A stretch of 64,000 nt of DNA, taken from Methylobacterium fujisawaense (GTDB lineage: Bacteria; Pseudomonadota; Alphaproteobacteria; Rhizobiales; Beijerinckiaceae). The notes below the pieces were generated by a model that worked only from the letters and a program-made list of their open reading frames with translations, was not told where the DNA came from and ran no database searches. Location: the NCBI RefSeq assembly GCF_014138435.1, contig NZ_JACJIM010000005.1:558001-622000 (forward strand), written 5' to 3'. A program made the position numbers and the translations under genes. This document shows, in pieces, positions 17,865 through 26,718 of this stretch (positions are counted from its first letter, which is position 1; every line of letters starts with the position of its first letter).

Positions 17865-18581
17865 TCAGGCCGCGCGGTAGGCGCGGATGCGATCCTTGAG
17901 ACCCGGGCGCGCGGCCGAGGCGACGAGATCGGCGAGGTCGTCCGCGCGGGTGTCGCGGGCGGCAGCGCGGTTGAGGGCAGCGCCGGCCCAGGGGGACAGC
18001 CGCGTCGCCGCCTCCGACGCGGCCGCGACGGTGTCGGACCAGGACTCGGTCGCCGCGATGGCGGTGAGAAAACCGTCGGTCAGGGCCTCCGGGGCATCGA
18101 ACACCCGGCCCTCCTGCAGGACGAGCCGGGCCTTGGAGCCCCCGACGCGATCAGCGTAGCGCCGCGTGCCGAGAACCAGCCCGAAAGACAGACCCGGCAT
18201 GCGGAAGGTGGCGGCCGGATCGCCGACCCGCCGGCCGCAGGCGCAGACCACATCGACCCCGGCGCCGAAATTCCGCCCGTGCGCCAGCGCCAGGGTGTCG
18301 AAGGGCGCGTGGGCGAGCGCCTGGAGAAGCTGCTCGATCCGCACGAAGCGGAGCAGCAGGTCGCCCTCCGACTGATCCTCGTAGCCGCCGAAATCGAACC
18401 CGGCGCTGAAGTTCCGGCCCGCTCCCTTGAGCACGAGGAGCCGGGTCCCGTCGCCGGCCGCCTCTCCCACGGCGTCAAGGAGCGCATCGACCAGGGCGGC
18501 CGACAGGGCGTTCATCTTGTCGGGGCGGTTGAGTGTCAGGGTCAGCGTCTCGCCGCTGCGCGCCTTCAGGAGTTCGTCCAT
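17865..18581 (-). CDS. Enoyl-CoA hydratase/isomerase (crotonase) family protein
   Basis: A 238-residue crotonase-fold protein. Oxyanion-hole segments are visible (KGAGRNFSAGFDFGGYEDQ and HGRNFGAGVDV). In the usual PExxLG motif, which carries the first catalytic glutamate of hydratases, this protein reads MPGLSFGLVLG, with glycine in place of glutamate. It may therefore catalyse an isomerase, hydrolase or lyase reaction instead of simple hydration. It lies between CaiB/BaiF and the CoA-transferase pair on the same transcript. Confidence 0.85.
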   Translation of the reverse strand: MDELLKARSGETLTLTLNRPDKMNALSAALVDALLDAVGEAAGDGTRLLVLKGAGRNFSAGFDFGGYEDQSEGDLLLRFVRIEQLLQALAHAPFDTLALAHGRNFGAGVDVVCACGRRVGDPAATFRMPGLSFGLVLGTRRYADRVGGSKARLVLQEGRVFDAPEALTDGFLTAIAATESWSDTVAAASEAATRLSPWAGAALNRAAARDTRADDLADLVASAARPGLKDRIRAYRAA

Positions 18582-18591
18582 AACGCTGCCC

Positions 18592-19749
18592 TCAAGCCGT
18601 GCGGGCGCGGGCCGGAGCGCCGTCGCCGAACAGCTCGGCGTTGTGCTGGCCGAGCGCCGGCGGCTCCCGGTAGATCGGGAAGCCCTCGCCGGAGAATTTC
18701 AGCGGCGACACGAAGGTGCGCGTCTCGGACCCGGACGGCAGGGTGAGTGGCTGGACCCAGCCCATGTGCTCGACCTGCGGATCGGCGAGCGCGTCGGCGT
18801 AGCCGTTGATCGGCGCGCAGGGCACGCCCGCGGCGCGGAACCGGGCGAGCAGGTCGGCGCAGGTGCGGTCGGCGAAGTCGCACTCCAGGATCCCGAGGAG
18901 GTCCTTCTGGTTCTGCGCCCGCAGGGCGGTGGTGGCGAAGCGCGGGTCCTCGGCGAGATCGCTCCGCCCGATCGCCGCGCAGGCGGCGCGGTAGAGGGCG
19001 TTGTTGCCCGCCGCCATGGCGAAGTAGCCGTCTTTGGCGCGGAAGGCCTGATAGGGCGCGTTGCGCGGGTGGGCCGAGCCCAGCCGCTTCGGGTCGCGGC
19101 CGCTGCCGAAATACTCGCTGGTCTGGAGGGCTGCCATCGCCAGGGAGGCCCCGAACATCGAGGCGTCGATGTGCACGCCGGTGCCGCCCGCCCGCACCTG
19201 GAGCAGCGCCGCCGCGATGGCGTAGGCCGCGTAGAGCCCGGTGCCGAAATCCGAGATCGGCACGCCGCACTTCACGGGCGGCGCACCGGGCTCGCCCGTG
19301 ACGCTCATCACGCCGCTCATCGCCTGGAGCGTCAGGTCGAACCCGGCCTCGGACGAGCGCGGCCCCTCCTGGCCGAAAGCCGAGATCGAGCAGTAGACGA
19401 GGCTCGGGCGCCCGGCGCTGACGCTGGTGTAATCGAGGCCGAGCCGCTTCATCACGCCGGGGCGGTTATTCTCCAGCACCACGTCGGCGGAGGAAATGAG
19501 CTCAAGGGCCCGCGCCTTGTCGGCCGGATCCTTGAGGTCCAGCGTCACGGAGCGCTTGTTGCGGTTCAGCGAGGCGAAGTTCTCGCTGAAGCCCTCGTTG
19601 AGGGGTGGCCAAGCCCGCATCGTGTCGCCGCCGTCCGGGTTCTCGACCTTGACGACGTCGGCCCCCATGTCGGCGAGCAGCATGGCGCAGAATGGCCCGG
19701 CCGCAACACTGCAGAACTCGATCACGCGGATACCGGACAGCGGTCGCAC
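18592..19749 (-). CDS. CaiB/BaiF-family (type III) CoA transferase
   Basis: A 385-residue type III CoA transferase, which moves CoA between carboxylic acids through an aspartyl-CoA thioester. The family opening (RPLSGIRVIEFCSVAAGPFC), the block LADMGADVVKVENPDGGD, NRNKRSVTLDLKDP, and the catalytic aspartate in GTGVHIDASMFGASLA are all present. It starts at GTG 19749, fifteen bases after the IclR gene ends, and heads the structural part of the operon. A specific substrate cannot be assigned; a symporter of the tricarballylate/citrate group across the divergent promoter hints at a polycarboxylic acid. Confidence 0.9.
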   Translation of the reverse strand: MRPLSGIRVIEFCSVAAGPFCAMLLADMGADVVKVENPDGGDTMRAWPPLNEGFSENFASLNRNKRSVTLDLKDPADKARALELISSADVVLENNRPGVMKRLGLDYTSVSAGRPSLVYCSISAFGQEGPRSSEAGFDLTLQAMSGVMSVTGEPGAPPVKCGVPISDFGTGLYAAYAIAAALLQVRAGGTGVHIDASMFGASLAMAALQTSEYFGSGRDPKRLGSAHPRNAPYQAFRAKDGYFAMAAGNNALYRAACAAIGRSDLAEDPRFATTALRAQNQKDLLGILECDFADRTCADLLARFRAAGVPCAPINGYADALADPQVEHMGWVQPLTLPSGSETRTFVSPLKFSGEGFPIYREPPALGQHNAELFGDGAPARARTA

Positions 19750-19764
19750 GGGCCTACTCCTCGA

Positions 19765-20580
19765 TCAGACAACCGTCGCCGACGCAGGCTCGGGCGCGAG
19801 GCCTCGGGCGTGGCGCGGCGCCGGATGGGATGAGACGGTGATGGGGTTGTAGCCGAGGGCACGCGACAGGCTGCGCGCCGCGTCGACAACGACGTCGCTG
19901 AAGCGGCGCAGAGCCGTCGGGTTCAGGCGGTCGGCCGGACCGGAGATGCCGATCGCGGCCACGGGACGGCCCATGGCATCGTGAACGATGGCGGCGAGCC
20001 CGCAGACGCCTTCGCGCCACTCCCCGCGATTGACCGCAAAGCCCTGGATCCGGACCTGCTCCAGCTCCCGCCGCAGCAGGTCCAGCGTCGGGATCGTGCG
20101 CGGCGTGTGAAGCGGGAGCGCCTCCGGCAGATGGGCCAGCGCCTCTTCCTGGTAAGCCAGCAGCGCCTTGCCGGAGGCCACGCAGTAGGCCGGGGCGCGG
20201 CCGCCGATCGACGAGTAGGCGCGGACCGGCTGCGGGCTCTCGATCTTGTGCAGGTAGATGACGTCAGCCCTGTCGAGCAGCGACAGGTGGATCGTCTCCT
20301 GCGTCTGCTCGGCCAGGACCCGCATGAAGGGCTCCGCGACCTGCCGGACGTCGATCCGCGCCACCACCGGGCTGGCGAGTTCGAACAGCTTCAGGGTGCA
20401 GGCGTAGGTGCCGCCCGGGTTGGCGTGCACGTAGCCGGCGGCCACCAGGGTCTGCAGCGTGCGATGCACATTGCTCTTCGTCAGGTTCAGGGCGCGCGCC
20501 AGTTCGCTGACGCCACGGGGCGCATCGCTTCCGGCGAGGTGCTCCAGGAGAGTCAAACCTTTGAGGAGTGTGCTGTCCAT
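19765..20580 (-). CDS. IclR-family transcriptional regulator
   Basis: A 271-residue regulator with an N-terminal winged helix (LLKGLTLLEHLAGSDAPRGV, SELARALNLTKSNVHRTLQTL) and a C-terminal IclR effector domain (about 80-250; AYCVASGKALLAYQEEA and GVCGLAAIVHDAMGRPVAAI). It is the first gene of the minus-strand CoA operon and is divergent from an MHS symporter. Copies of CGTTCTA lie at its own start and upstream of the symporter, suggesting that it controls both sides. Confidence 0.92.
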   Translation of the reverse strand: MDSTLLKGLTLLEHLAGSDAPRGVSELARALNLTKSNVHRTLQTLVAAGYVHANPGGTYACTLKLFELASPVVARIDVRQVAEPFMRVLAEQTQETIHLSLLDRADVIYLHKIESPQPVRAYSSIGGRAPAYCVASGKALLAYQEEALAHLPEALPLHTPRTIPTLDLLRRELEQVRIQGFAVNRGEWREGVCGLAAIVHDAMGRPVAAIGISGPADRLNPTALRRFSDVVVDAARSLSRALGYNPITVSSHPAPRHARGLAPEPASATVV

Positions 20581-20606
20581 CGTTCTAATATCCGATACAG
20601 CGTTCT
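20581..20606. promoter_or_regulatory. CGTTCT half-sites at the IclR gene start
   Basis: CGTTCTA at 20581-20587 lies immediately before the IclR start codon and CGTTCT recurs at 20601. The same heptamer is part of the perfect inverted repeat at 20772-20788. Binding here would cover the ribosome site, consistent with autoregulation. This is a pattern seen in sequence; the regulator assignment is inference. Confidence 0.4.
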
Positions 20607-20771
20607 GCTAAACGCTATCGCCTCTCATCCGGACCCGTCAAGGGCGTGATCCGGATTGCTGCAGAATGTAAGTGGTTGCGCCGAGGCATTCGGTTCAATG
20701 ATCGCGCAAGCAACAGATTCGACATTGACGGCGGGCAACGACCTTCATAGCCTAATAAATCATGAGACGGC

Positions 20772-20788
20772 GTTCTAAATAATAGAAC
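20772..20788. promoter_or_regulatory. Candidate IclR operator upstream of the symporter
   Basis: GTTCTA, AATAA, TAGAAC: a perfect 6-base inverted repeat with a 5-base AT-rich centre, 70 bases before the symporter start in the divergent spacer, next to an AT-rich stretch (20750-20790) that could hold promoter elements. The half-site matches the CGTTCTA copies near the IclR start. Confidence 0.5.
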
Positions 20789-20859
20789 AACCTGCGTCGC
20801 TTCTCGAACCAGCGGTAGACTTCTGCGGAAGTGACCGCTCCGCTGACGGGAGAGAAACC

Positions 20860-22167
20860 ATGGACGCCTCGGCACAACGCCCACCTTCCAAGAAGGATGT
20901 CTTCCGCGTCGTCAGCGGCAACTTCCTCGAGATGTACGATTTCATGGTCTACGGCTTCTATGCGGCTGCCGTGGCGAAAGCGGTCTTTCCCAACGACAAC
21001 GAGTACGTCTCGTTGATGCTGTCGCTGGCCACCTTCGGGATCGGTTTCCTGATGCGCCCGCTCGGCGCCATCGTGCTGGGCGCCTATATCGACCGGCACG
21101 GCCGACGGGCCGGCTTGGTCATGAGCCTCGCCATCATGTCGATCGGCGTCGCCCTGATCGCCTTCACGCCGACCTACGCCTCGATCGGCATCGCCGCGCC
21201 CATTCTCGTTCTGATCGGCCGCCTGCTGCAGGGGTTCTCCGCTGGCGCGGAATCGGGCGGCGTGTCGGTCTACCTGTCCGAGATCGCCACGCCGGGCAAC
21301 CGTGGCTTCTACGTGAGCTGGCAATCGGCCAGCCAGCAGGTCGCCGTTGTCTTCGCCGCCATCATCGGCGTGTCCCTGCGCGGTTTCCTCTCCGAGGAGC
21401 AGATGCTCGCCTGGGGCTGGCGCATCCCGTTCCTGATCGGCTGCCTGATCATTCCGGTCCTGTTCTGGATCCGGCGCTCGATGCAGGAGAGCGCCGATTT
21501 CGCGCACCGGGCCAAGCATCGCCGCGCGACACTCGGCGAGATCTACCGGTCACTCCTCCAGAACTGGGCCATCGTTCTCAGGGCCGTGCTGCTCGTCACG
21601 CTGACGAGCGTCTTCTTCTACATGATCACGGCGTATACACCGACCTATGCGCGTCAGGTGCTCGGCTTGAGCGCCCATGACAGCTTCGTCGTCACCGTCT
21701 GCGTCGGCATCGCGAATTTCATCTGGGTTCCCGTCATGGGGGCGGTGTCGGACCGCGTGGGACGCCTGCCGGTGCTGCTGACCTTCTCGGTGCTGATCGG
21801 CCTCACGGCCTACCCGGTTATGGCGTGGCTCGTGTCGGACCCGTCCTTCGGCCGGCTCCTGGCCGCCCTGATGTGGATGTCGTTCCTCTACGGTGGCTAT
21901 CAGGGCGTAATGGTCGTCACGTTGACCGAGATCATGCCGGCCGAGGTGCGCGCCACCGGCTTCTCGCTGGCCTACAGTCTTGCGCAGGCGATCTTCGGCG
22001 GATTCACACCGGCGGTCTGCACCTATCTGATCCACGAAACGGGGAACCGTGCCATGCCGGGCCTCTGGCTCGCCTGCGCGGCGCTGTTCTCGATCGTGGG
22101 CACGCTGACGCTCTATCGCAACGCCGACATCGCGCGACGCGGGACGGCGGCCGTCACGCCGGCCTGA
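20860..22167 (+). CDS. MFS symporter, citrate/tricarballylate (TcuC-like) group
   Basis: A 435-residue 12-helix MHS-family transporter. SGNFLEMYDFMVYGFYAAAV, GFLMRPLGAIVLGAYIDRHG, RRAGLVMSL, IGRLLQGFSAGAESGGVSVY, and SEIATPGNRGFYVSWQSASQ strongly resemble the tricarballylate/citrate proton symporters (TcuC/CitA). It starts at ATG 20860 with GGGAGAGAAA upstream. It is divergent from the IclR-led CoA operon and shares its putative operator, so it probably imports the operon's substrate, likely a di- or tricarboxylic acid. Confidence 0.88.
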   Translation: MDASAQRPPSKKDVFRVVSGNFLEMYDFMVYGFYAAAVAKAVFPNDNEYVSLMLSLATFGIGFLMRPLGAIVLGAYIDRHGRRAGLVMSLAIMSIGVALIAFTPTYASIGIAAPILVLIGRLLQGFSAGAESGGVSVYLSEIATPGNRGFYVSWQSASQQVAVVFAAIIGVSLRGFLSEEQMLAWGWRIPFLIGCLIIPVLFWIRRSMQESADFAHRAKHRRATLGEIYRSLLQNWAIVLRAVLLVTLTSVFFYMITAYTPTYARQVLGLSAHDSFVVTVCVGIANFIWVPVMGAVSDRVGRLPVLLTFSVLIGLTAYPVMAWLVSDPSFGRLLAALMWMSFLYGGYQGVMVVTLTEIMPAEVRATGFSLAYSLAQAIFGGFTPAVCTYLIHETGNRAMPGLWLACAALFSIVGTLTLYRNADIARRGTAAVTPA

Positions 22168-22210
22168 GCGCGGATCGGAACGGTGCGCCCCCGGGAGGGC
22201 TGCGAACCGT

Positions 22211-22562
22211 GATGGGCAGGCGAAGTCGTCTGATGACGTCGGCCCTCGGCGCGGGCGGCCGGGTCGTCGCGCCGCTTCGCAGCGGGGCGGCCGACTCCGC
22301 GTCGCCGACCTTCGGCACCGGGCAGCGTCCGCGGGTGGCGTATCCGGGCAAGCGCCCGCTCCGGCAGATGCCCCTGCGCCTGCCGCAACGGGTGACGCCG
22401 TTTGCCGGATCCGACGCGCGCGCGACGGGCTGCGCCGGGTGGATCGGCATGCCGCTCAAGCAGGTGGTCGACCAGGCGATGATCGAGGGGCGGCAGGCCA
22501 AGGCCAGCGCCGCATGTCTCGGCGCAACCATTAGAGAGCCGGACAGGAAGGTGATGCCATGA
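22211..22562 (+). CDS. Possible hypothetical protein ahead of the YeiH-type gene
   Basis: A 116-codon frame with high G/C third positions whose stop overlaps the next start (ATGA), which suggests coupling. The product is basic, Arg/Pro/Gly-rich at first and more protein-like towards the end (GMPLKQVVDQAMIEGRQAKA). There is no recognised family and an overlapping minus-strand frame is also open, so the call is tentative. Confidence 0.3.
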
Positions 22563-23656
22563 CCGCCAGGATGGCCAATCGCGTCGCACCAGACAGTGTG
22601 CCCGCGGTCCGAGCCGGCAGATCCCTTCGGGCCGGTGCAGCGGGCCGGCTGATGCCGGGGCTTTTCCTGTGCCTCATCCTGACCGTCATGGCGCAGGCGC
22701 TGCAGGCCGGCGAGGAGCACCTGACCGGCCACCCCTATGTCGAGGCCCTGGTGCTCGCCATCCTGCTCGGGACGGCCCTGCGCACCGCCTGGGTGCCGGG
22801 AGCGCGCTTCAAGGCCGGAATCGCCTTCTCGGCCAAGCAGGTGCTGGAGGTGGCCGTCGTCCTGCTCGGAGCCTCGGTGAGTCTCGGGGCCATCGTTGCG
22901 TCGGGCCCGGCGCTTTTGGCCGGCATCGTCGGCGCAGTGGCGCTCACCATCCTGGCGAGTTGCGCCATCTGCCGCGCTCTGGGCCTGCCGGTGCGCATGG
23001 CGCTGCTGATCGCCTGCGGCAATGCCATCTGCGGGAACTCGGCCATCGCCGCGGTGGCGCCCGTCATCGGTGCCGACAGCCGCGACGTGGCAGCCGCCAT
23101 CGCGTTCACGGCAGTGCTGGGCGTCCTGATGGTGCTCGGCTTGCCGCTGTTCGTACCGCTCGCCGGATTCGGTGAACATCAGTACGGCGTGCTGGCGGGG
23201 CTTACGGTCTACGCAGTCCCACAGGTGCTGGCCGCGACCGTGCCGGTGGGCGCGCTCGCGACGCAGGTGGGTACGCTGGTCAAGCTGGTGCGGGTGCTGA
23301 TGCTCGGACCCGTCGTGGTGGTCCTGTCGCTGATCGCGCCGCGCATGCCCGCGGAGGGGGCAAAGGCCGGTGCTCCGGGCCGGCTCGGCTTCTTCAAGCT
23401 GGTGCCCTGGTTCATCCTGGGCTTCCTGGCGCTCGCCACGCTGCGCGCGCTCGGCTTCATCCCGGAGGACTGGCTGCAGCCGCTCTCACGGATCGCCGGC
23501 TTCCTCACGATCGTCTCGATGGCCGCCTTGGGCCTGGGCGTCGATGTGCGCATCCTGGCCCAGGTCGGCGGCCGGGTGACGCTCGGGGTTACCGCCTCGC
23601 TCCTCGTGCTCCTGGCCATCGCCGTCCTGCTCATCCGCGGCCTCGGGGTCGGCTGA
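22559..23656 (+). CDS. YeiH-family (UPF0324) membrane protein, putative sulfate exporter
   Basis: A 365-residue protein with about ten hydrophobic segments. Family blocks are YVEALVLAILLGTALRTAW, KAGIAFSAKQVLEVAVVLLG, LLIACGNAICGNSAIAAVAP, YGVLAGLTVYAVPQVLAAT, and KLVRVLMLGPVV. Relatives include YeiH and proteins near sulfonate-degradation genes thought to export sulfate or sulfite. Here the neighbours do not confirm a sulfur role, although an LLM monooxygenase of a sulfone/sulfonate-related clade lies 9 kb away. ATG 22559 has AGGAAGGTG upstream. Confidence 0.85.
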   Translation: MTARMANRVAPDSVPAVRAGRSLRAGAAGRLMPGLFLCLILTVMAQALQAGEEHLTGHPYVEALVLAILLGTALRTAWVPGARFKAGIAFSAKQVLEVAVVLLGASVSLGAIVASGPALLAGIVGAVALTILASCAICRALGLPVRMALLIACGNAICGNSAIAAVAPVIGADSRDVAAAIAFTAVLGVLMVLGLPLFVPLAGFGEHQYGVLAGLTVYAVPQVLAATVPVGALATQVGTLVKLVRVLMLGPVVVVLSLIAPRMPAEGAKAGAPGRLGFFKLVPWFILGFLALATLRALGFIPEDWLQPLSRIAGFLTIVSMAALGLGVDVRILAQVGGRVTLGVTASLLVLLAIAVLLIRGLGVG

Positions 23657-23966
23657 GCCGGCCGGCAACCGAAGGCGATGAATTTCACGCGCGATTTTTG
23701 CGACGGATCTGCTCGCAACACAGTCCTCGCCACGACTTTGTAAGATCTGCGTCCAGAGCGCCGACATCTTCGGCTGCGCGGCCGATATCGGCGTGTAGCG
23801 GCCGGCCGGATCTGGCCGAGTGCCACCGATCCGCGTCAGATGAGGCCCCCCGGACAGGCGGATACGGGGCATGTGAGCCGCCGCGTTCATGCAGCCCGCG
23901 GCTGCTTCGCACCTGGGCAAGCGATGCAAGTCCATACGCGCAGTGTGACTGCGGAATTCCAGGCTC
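23657..23966. other. No convincing gene
   Basis: Spacer between convergent genes. It contains CGGAATTCCAG at 23952, repeated about 40 bases on inside the end of the HlyD gene. No clear terminator hairpin and no coding frame with family features. Confidence 0.35.
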
Positions 23967-24989
23967 TTAAGTCGTGCCCGGATTCGGCGCACGGAATTCC
24001 AGCGGAAAGTTGTTCAGGATCCGCCAAAGCTCGTAGCCGATCGACACCGTTTCCATCTGGATAAAGCCGCGCACTTTCGCACCCAGCGGAATGAACTCAG
24101 CGTCGGGCCATGCGGGCTTGCCGGGATCCTGCTCGACCAGCACGCGGAACCGGCCAGTTTGTTGCGCAGAGGGATCGACCGCACGCACGCGCCCGTCAAA
24201 CATGCCATGAGCCACGGAGGGCCAGCCGCTGAACTGAATGGCTGGCCAGCCTTCGAAGGCCAGGCGCACGGGCTGGCCGGGCCTGATCAAGGCGACATCG
24301 CGCCCGTCGACCATCAGCTCCACCACACGGGCCGGTGCGTGCGGCGCCAGAGTGGCCAGGGTGTCCCCTGCGTTCACCAAGGTGCCGCCGGTGGCCGCGT
24401 TGATGTGGAGGATCCGGCCGTCCCGCGGCGCGCGAACCAGCTGCGCCGATTGGCGGTTTACGGTCACTTCGAGCCGGCTCAGTTTGGCCTTGGCCTCGGC
24501 CAGGCGCGCGCGCCGCTCAGCGACCAGGATCTGTGCCGCCTCGAAGTTGCGCCGCGTCACGAAGCCCTTCTCGGCGGCCTCACGGGTCTGGCTGACCTGA
24601 CTTTCCGCAACCTTCAGCGCCTGCTCGGCTGCCGCGATCTCGGCCTCGATCTGCTCGCGCTCGGCGGCGAGCCGCTGCAGCAGGAACGGATCGTTGTCGA
24701 CGAGGCGCGCGATCGGATCTCCGGCGCGGACCCGCTGGCCATCCTCCACGTACCAGTGCTCGACTCGGCCCTGGACCAGGGCGGTGATTGCCTGCACGCG
24801 GTCGGCTGGATTCGGGGCCATGACGCGGCCCGTGCCGGCCGAGGTCTGTACCCAGGGGACGTACAGGAGGATCAGGACCGCAAGAAGGGTCCCGATCCCG
24901 AGCATCCAGCCGACCGCGACAGCTGCGCGAGGCGCCTGGATCGATGTCAGAGTCGGGAAGTGATGCAGGTGTTCAGGCCGCGACAGCAT
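23967..24989 (-). CDS. HlyD-family periplasmic adaptor (membrane fusion protein)
   Basis: A 340-residue membrane fusion protein with one N-terminal helix (VAVGWMLGIGTLLAVLILLY), a biotinyl-lipoyl-like half (VQGRVEHWYVEDGQRVRAGD), a long alpha-helical hairpin rich in Glu/Ala/Arg (about 118-190), the second lipoyl half (LVRAPRDGRILHINAATGGT), and a beta-barrel region. It would bridge an inner-membrane transporter and an outer-membrane channel. The gene overlaps the preceding ABC gene by 17 bases, so the two proteins surely work together. No TolC gene adjoins; the one near 37 kb could be shared. Confidence 0.88.
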   Translation of the reverse strand: MLSRPEHLHHFPTLTSIQAPRAAVAVGWMLGIGTLLAVLILLYVPWVQTSAGTGRVMAPNPADRVQAITALVQGRVEHWYVEDGQRVRAGDPIARLVDNDPFLLQRLAAEREQIEAEIAAAEQALKVAESQVSQTREAAEKGFVTRRNFEAAQILVAERRARLAEAKAKLSRLEVTVNRQSAQLVRAPRDGRILHINAATGGTLVNAGDTLATLAPHAPARVVELMVDGRDVALIRPGQPVRLAFEGWPAIQFSGWPSVAHGMFDGRVRAVDPSAQQTGRFRVLVEQDPGKPAWPDAEFIPLGAKVRGFIQMETVSIGYELWRILNNFPLEFRAPNPGTT

Positions 24990-26718
24990 GAGACCTCTCC
25001 CGTAGCGTCACTTGATCGGTGCGGCCGTCGTGATCGACGGTGCGCTTCTGCTCAGGCAGGCCGAGCCGGAGGTGGCGATCGTGGATCGGCTGGGCCGGGC
25101 GCTGCGTGACATGCAGCACCGTCGTGCCCGCCTCCCGGAACCGCGCGAACGCCGCTGCGATCCGATCCGGGGGCAGCAGATCGTAGAGCGTCGACAAGAC
25201 GACCAGCTTCGGCGGATGCGAAAGGGCGGCGGCGAGCTTGAGAGCCATGGACTCGACCGTCGTGAGCGGCCCGCCGGACGACGAGAGCAGCGTATCGAGC
25301 CCCTGGGGCAGGTGCAGGACGCGCTCGGACAATCCGACGCGCTCAAGGCTATCGTGGATCGTCGCGGCGTTCCGGCCTGGGTCCATCGACAGGTAGGCGC
25401 GGATCGTCATCTCGGGGAGCGTCGGTCGATCCAGGACGAGGAGCCCGGAACGTAGGCTGTCCGGGTCGAACGCAGCGATATCGGCACCGCCGATCATCAC
25501 CGATCCCCGCCGCGGACGGAGCTCCTGCCTGAGCAGCGCCGCGATCGTCCGCTCGACAGTCTCGTCGGCCGTCACGGACAGGATTTCACCGCTCTGGATC
25601 GCAACGTCGAACCGGTAGCCTTCGGCCTCGACCTCACGCAGGCGCAGGGATCCATCGACCGGGACCGCACTGGATCGTCCCGCCCGGTCCTCCTGCTCGA
25701 TCCCGTCAAACTGCGCCAGTTCGTGGAGTGACGCGACCAGCCCGTAGAAGGTTTCCACGTGGGAGCCCAGTTGCGAGAGACCATAGAACGCCCCGGACAG
25801 GACGAGTTCCGCGGCCACGAGCTGTCCGAGCGACAGCTGGCCCTGCAGGATCAGCCATCCGCCCAACGCAAGCAGTCCGGCGCTGGCGACAGCGTAGATC
25901 AGGAGAAATCCGATGGTCTGCGCGAAGGTGTGGCGGAAATGGCGGCGATGCGCCCGCACATAGGCCGCGGTCATCGTCTCGGAACGCCCCATGGCAAAGT
26001 CGAGGCGACGGTCGTCCTTGTAGAAGCCGTTCGAGCGGCCGACGCTCTCGAGCCAGGACGCCGTCTCGTGCTTCGCGTGGCTCAGGGCCGCGGCCGACCG
26101 GAGCGCCGGTCCCACCCAGAGGAGCCAGATCCCGAGCAGCAGAGAGGCGACCACGAGATTGAAGGCGAGAAAGAAGGGGTGATAGAAGCTCGTCAGAACA
26201 AGGCCAATCCCGGATTGCAGAAGGATTGCAAATCCACCGATCAGGAGATGCGGGACCGCCTTCTGAACCGTCACGAGATCGAAGAAGCGATTGAACAGAG
26301 CGCTGCGCCGAGCATCGTCGAACTGCGGATCCCTGGCGTAAACGGCGCGCACGGTGATATCCGCGACGATCCTGGCGAAGACGCGCCGTTCGAATAGGGC
26401 CATCACGTAGATGCGGGCCGCACTCAGGGCGGCGACGACCAGCAGCAATCCGAGCAAGAGACCCGACAGGACGAACAAGGGCGCCGGCAGCCCCGTGTTC
26501 GCCACGGAATTGATCAGGAGCTGGACGGAAACGGGTGCCGCGAGACCCAGGAGCGCGATGGCACCTCCGTAGACGATCGCCAGCCAGACAAAACGCGCCT
26601 CCGGGTTCAAGAGGCGCGCGATGAGCCTGCAGGCTTCCACGACAGTCAAAGGGGTGTGTCTGATCGCATCCATCGATCGATGACTTTCCAGAACAGGTTC
26701 GATTTGTGCGTTCTGCAT
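24973..26718 (-). CDS. ABC exporter-like protein with a degenerate (pseudo-ATPase) nucleotide-binding domain
   Basis: About 581 residues: a six-helix type IV exporter membrane domain (about 35-310) fused to a C-terminal ABC domain. The fold blocks align (GEILSV, GSVMIGGADIAAFDPDSLRS, TIRAYL, VLHLPQGLDTLLSSSGG), yet every catalytic motif is gone: Walker A is replaced by TADETVERT, the Q-loop Gln by Asp (VLDRPTLPE), the LSGGQ signature by LTTVE, Walker B DE by ST (KLVVLSTLYD), and the H-loop His by Gln (HVTQR). The reading frame is intact, so this looks like a maintained non-hydrolysing protein and not a fresh pseudogene. A GTG lies one codon upstream and ATG 26673 is a further alternative start. 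Confidence 0.85.
   Translation of the reverse strand: MQNAQIEPVLESHRSMDAIRHTPLTVVEACRLIARLLNPEARFVWLAIVYGGAIALLGLAAPVSVQLLINSVANTGLPAPLFVLSGLLLGLLLVVAALSAARIYVMALFERRVFARIVADITVRAVYARDPQFDDARRSALFNRFFDLVTVQKAVPHLLIGGFAILLQSGIGLVLTSFYHPFFLAFNLVVASLLLGIWLLWVGPALRSAAALSHAKHETASWLESVGRSNGFYKDDRRLDFAMGRSETMTAAYVRAHRRHFRHTFAQTIGFLLIYAVASAGLLALGGWLILQGQLSLGQLVAAELVLSGAFYGLSQLGSHVETFYGLVASLHELAQFDGIEQEDRAGRSSAVPVDGSLRLREVEAEGYRFDVAIQSGEILSVTADETVERTIAALLRQELRPRRGSVMIGGADIAAFDPDSLRSGLLVLDRPTLPEMTIRAYLSMDPGRNAATIHDSLERVGLSERVLHLPQGLDTLLSSSGGPLTTVESMALKLAAALSHPPKLVVLSTLYDLLPPDRIAAAFARFREAGTTVLHVTQRPAQPIHDRHLRLGLPEQKRTVDHDGRTDQVTLRERSHAVAA

Noticed and set aside
24973..26718. Frameshifted or pseudogene explanation for the degenerate ABC domain
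   Set aside because: The frame is intact for over 580 codons, codon bias is normal and non-catalytic fold blocks are well kept, so recent inactivation is unlikely.
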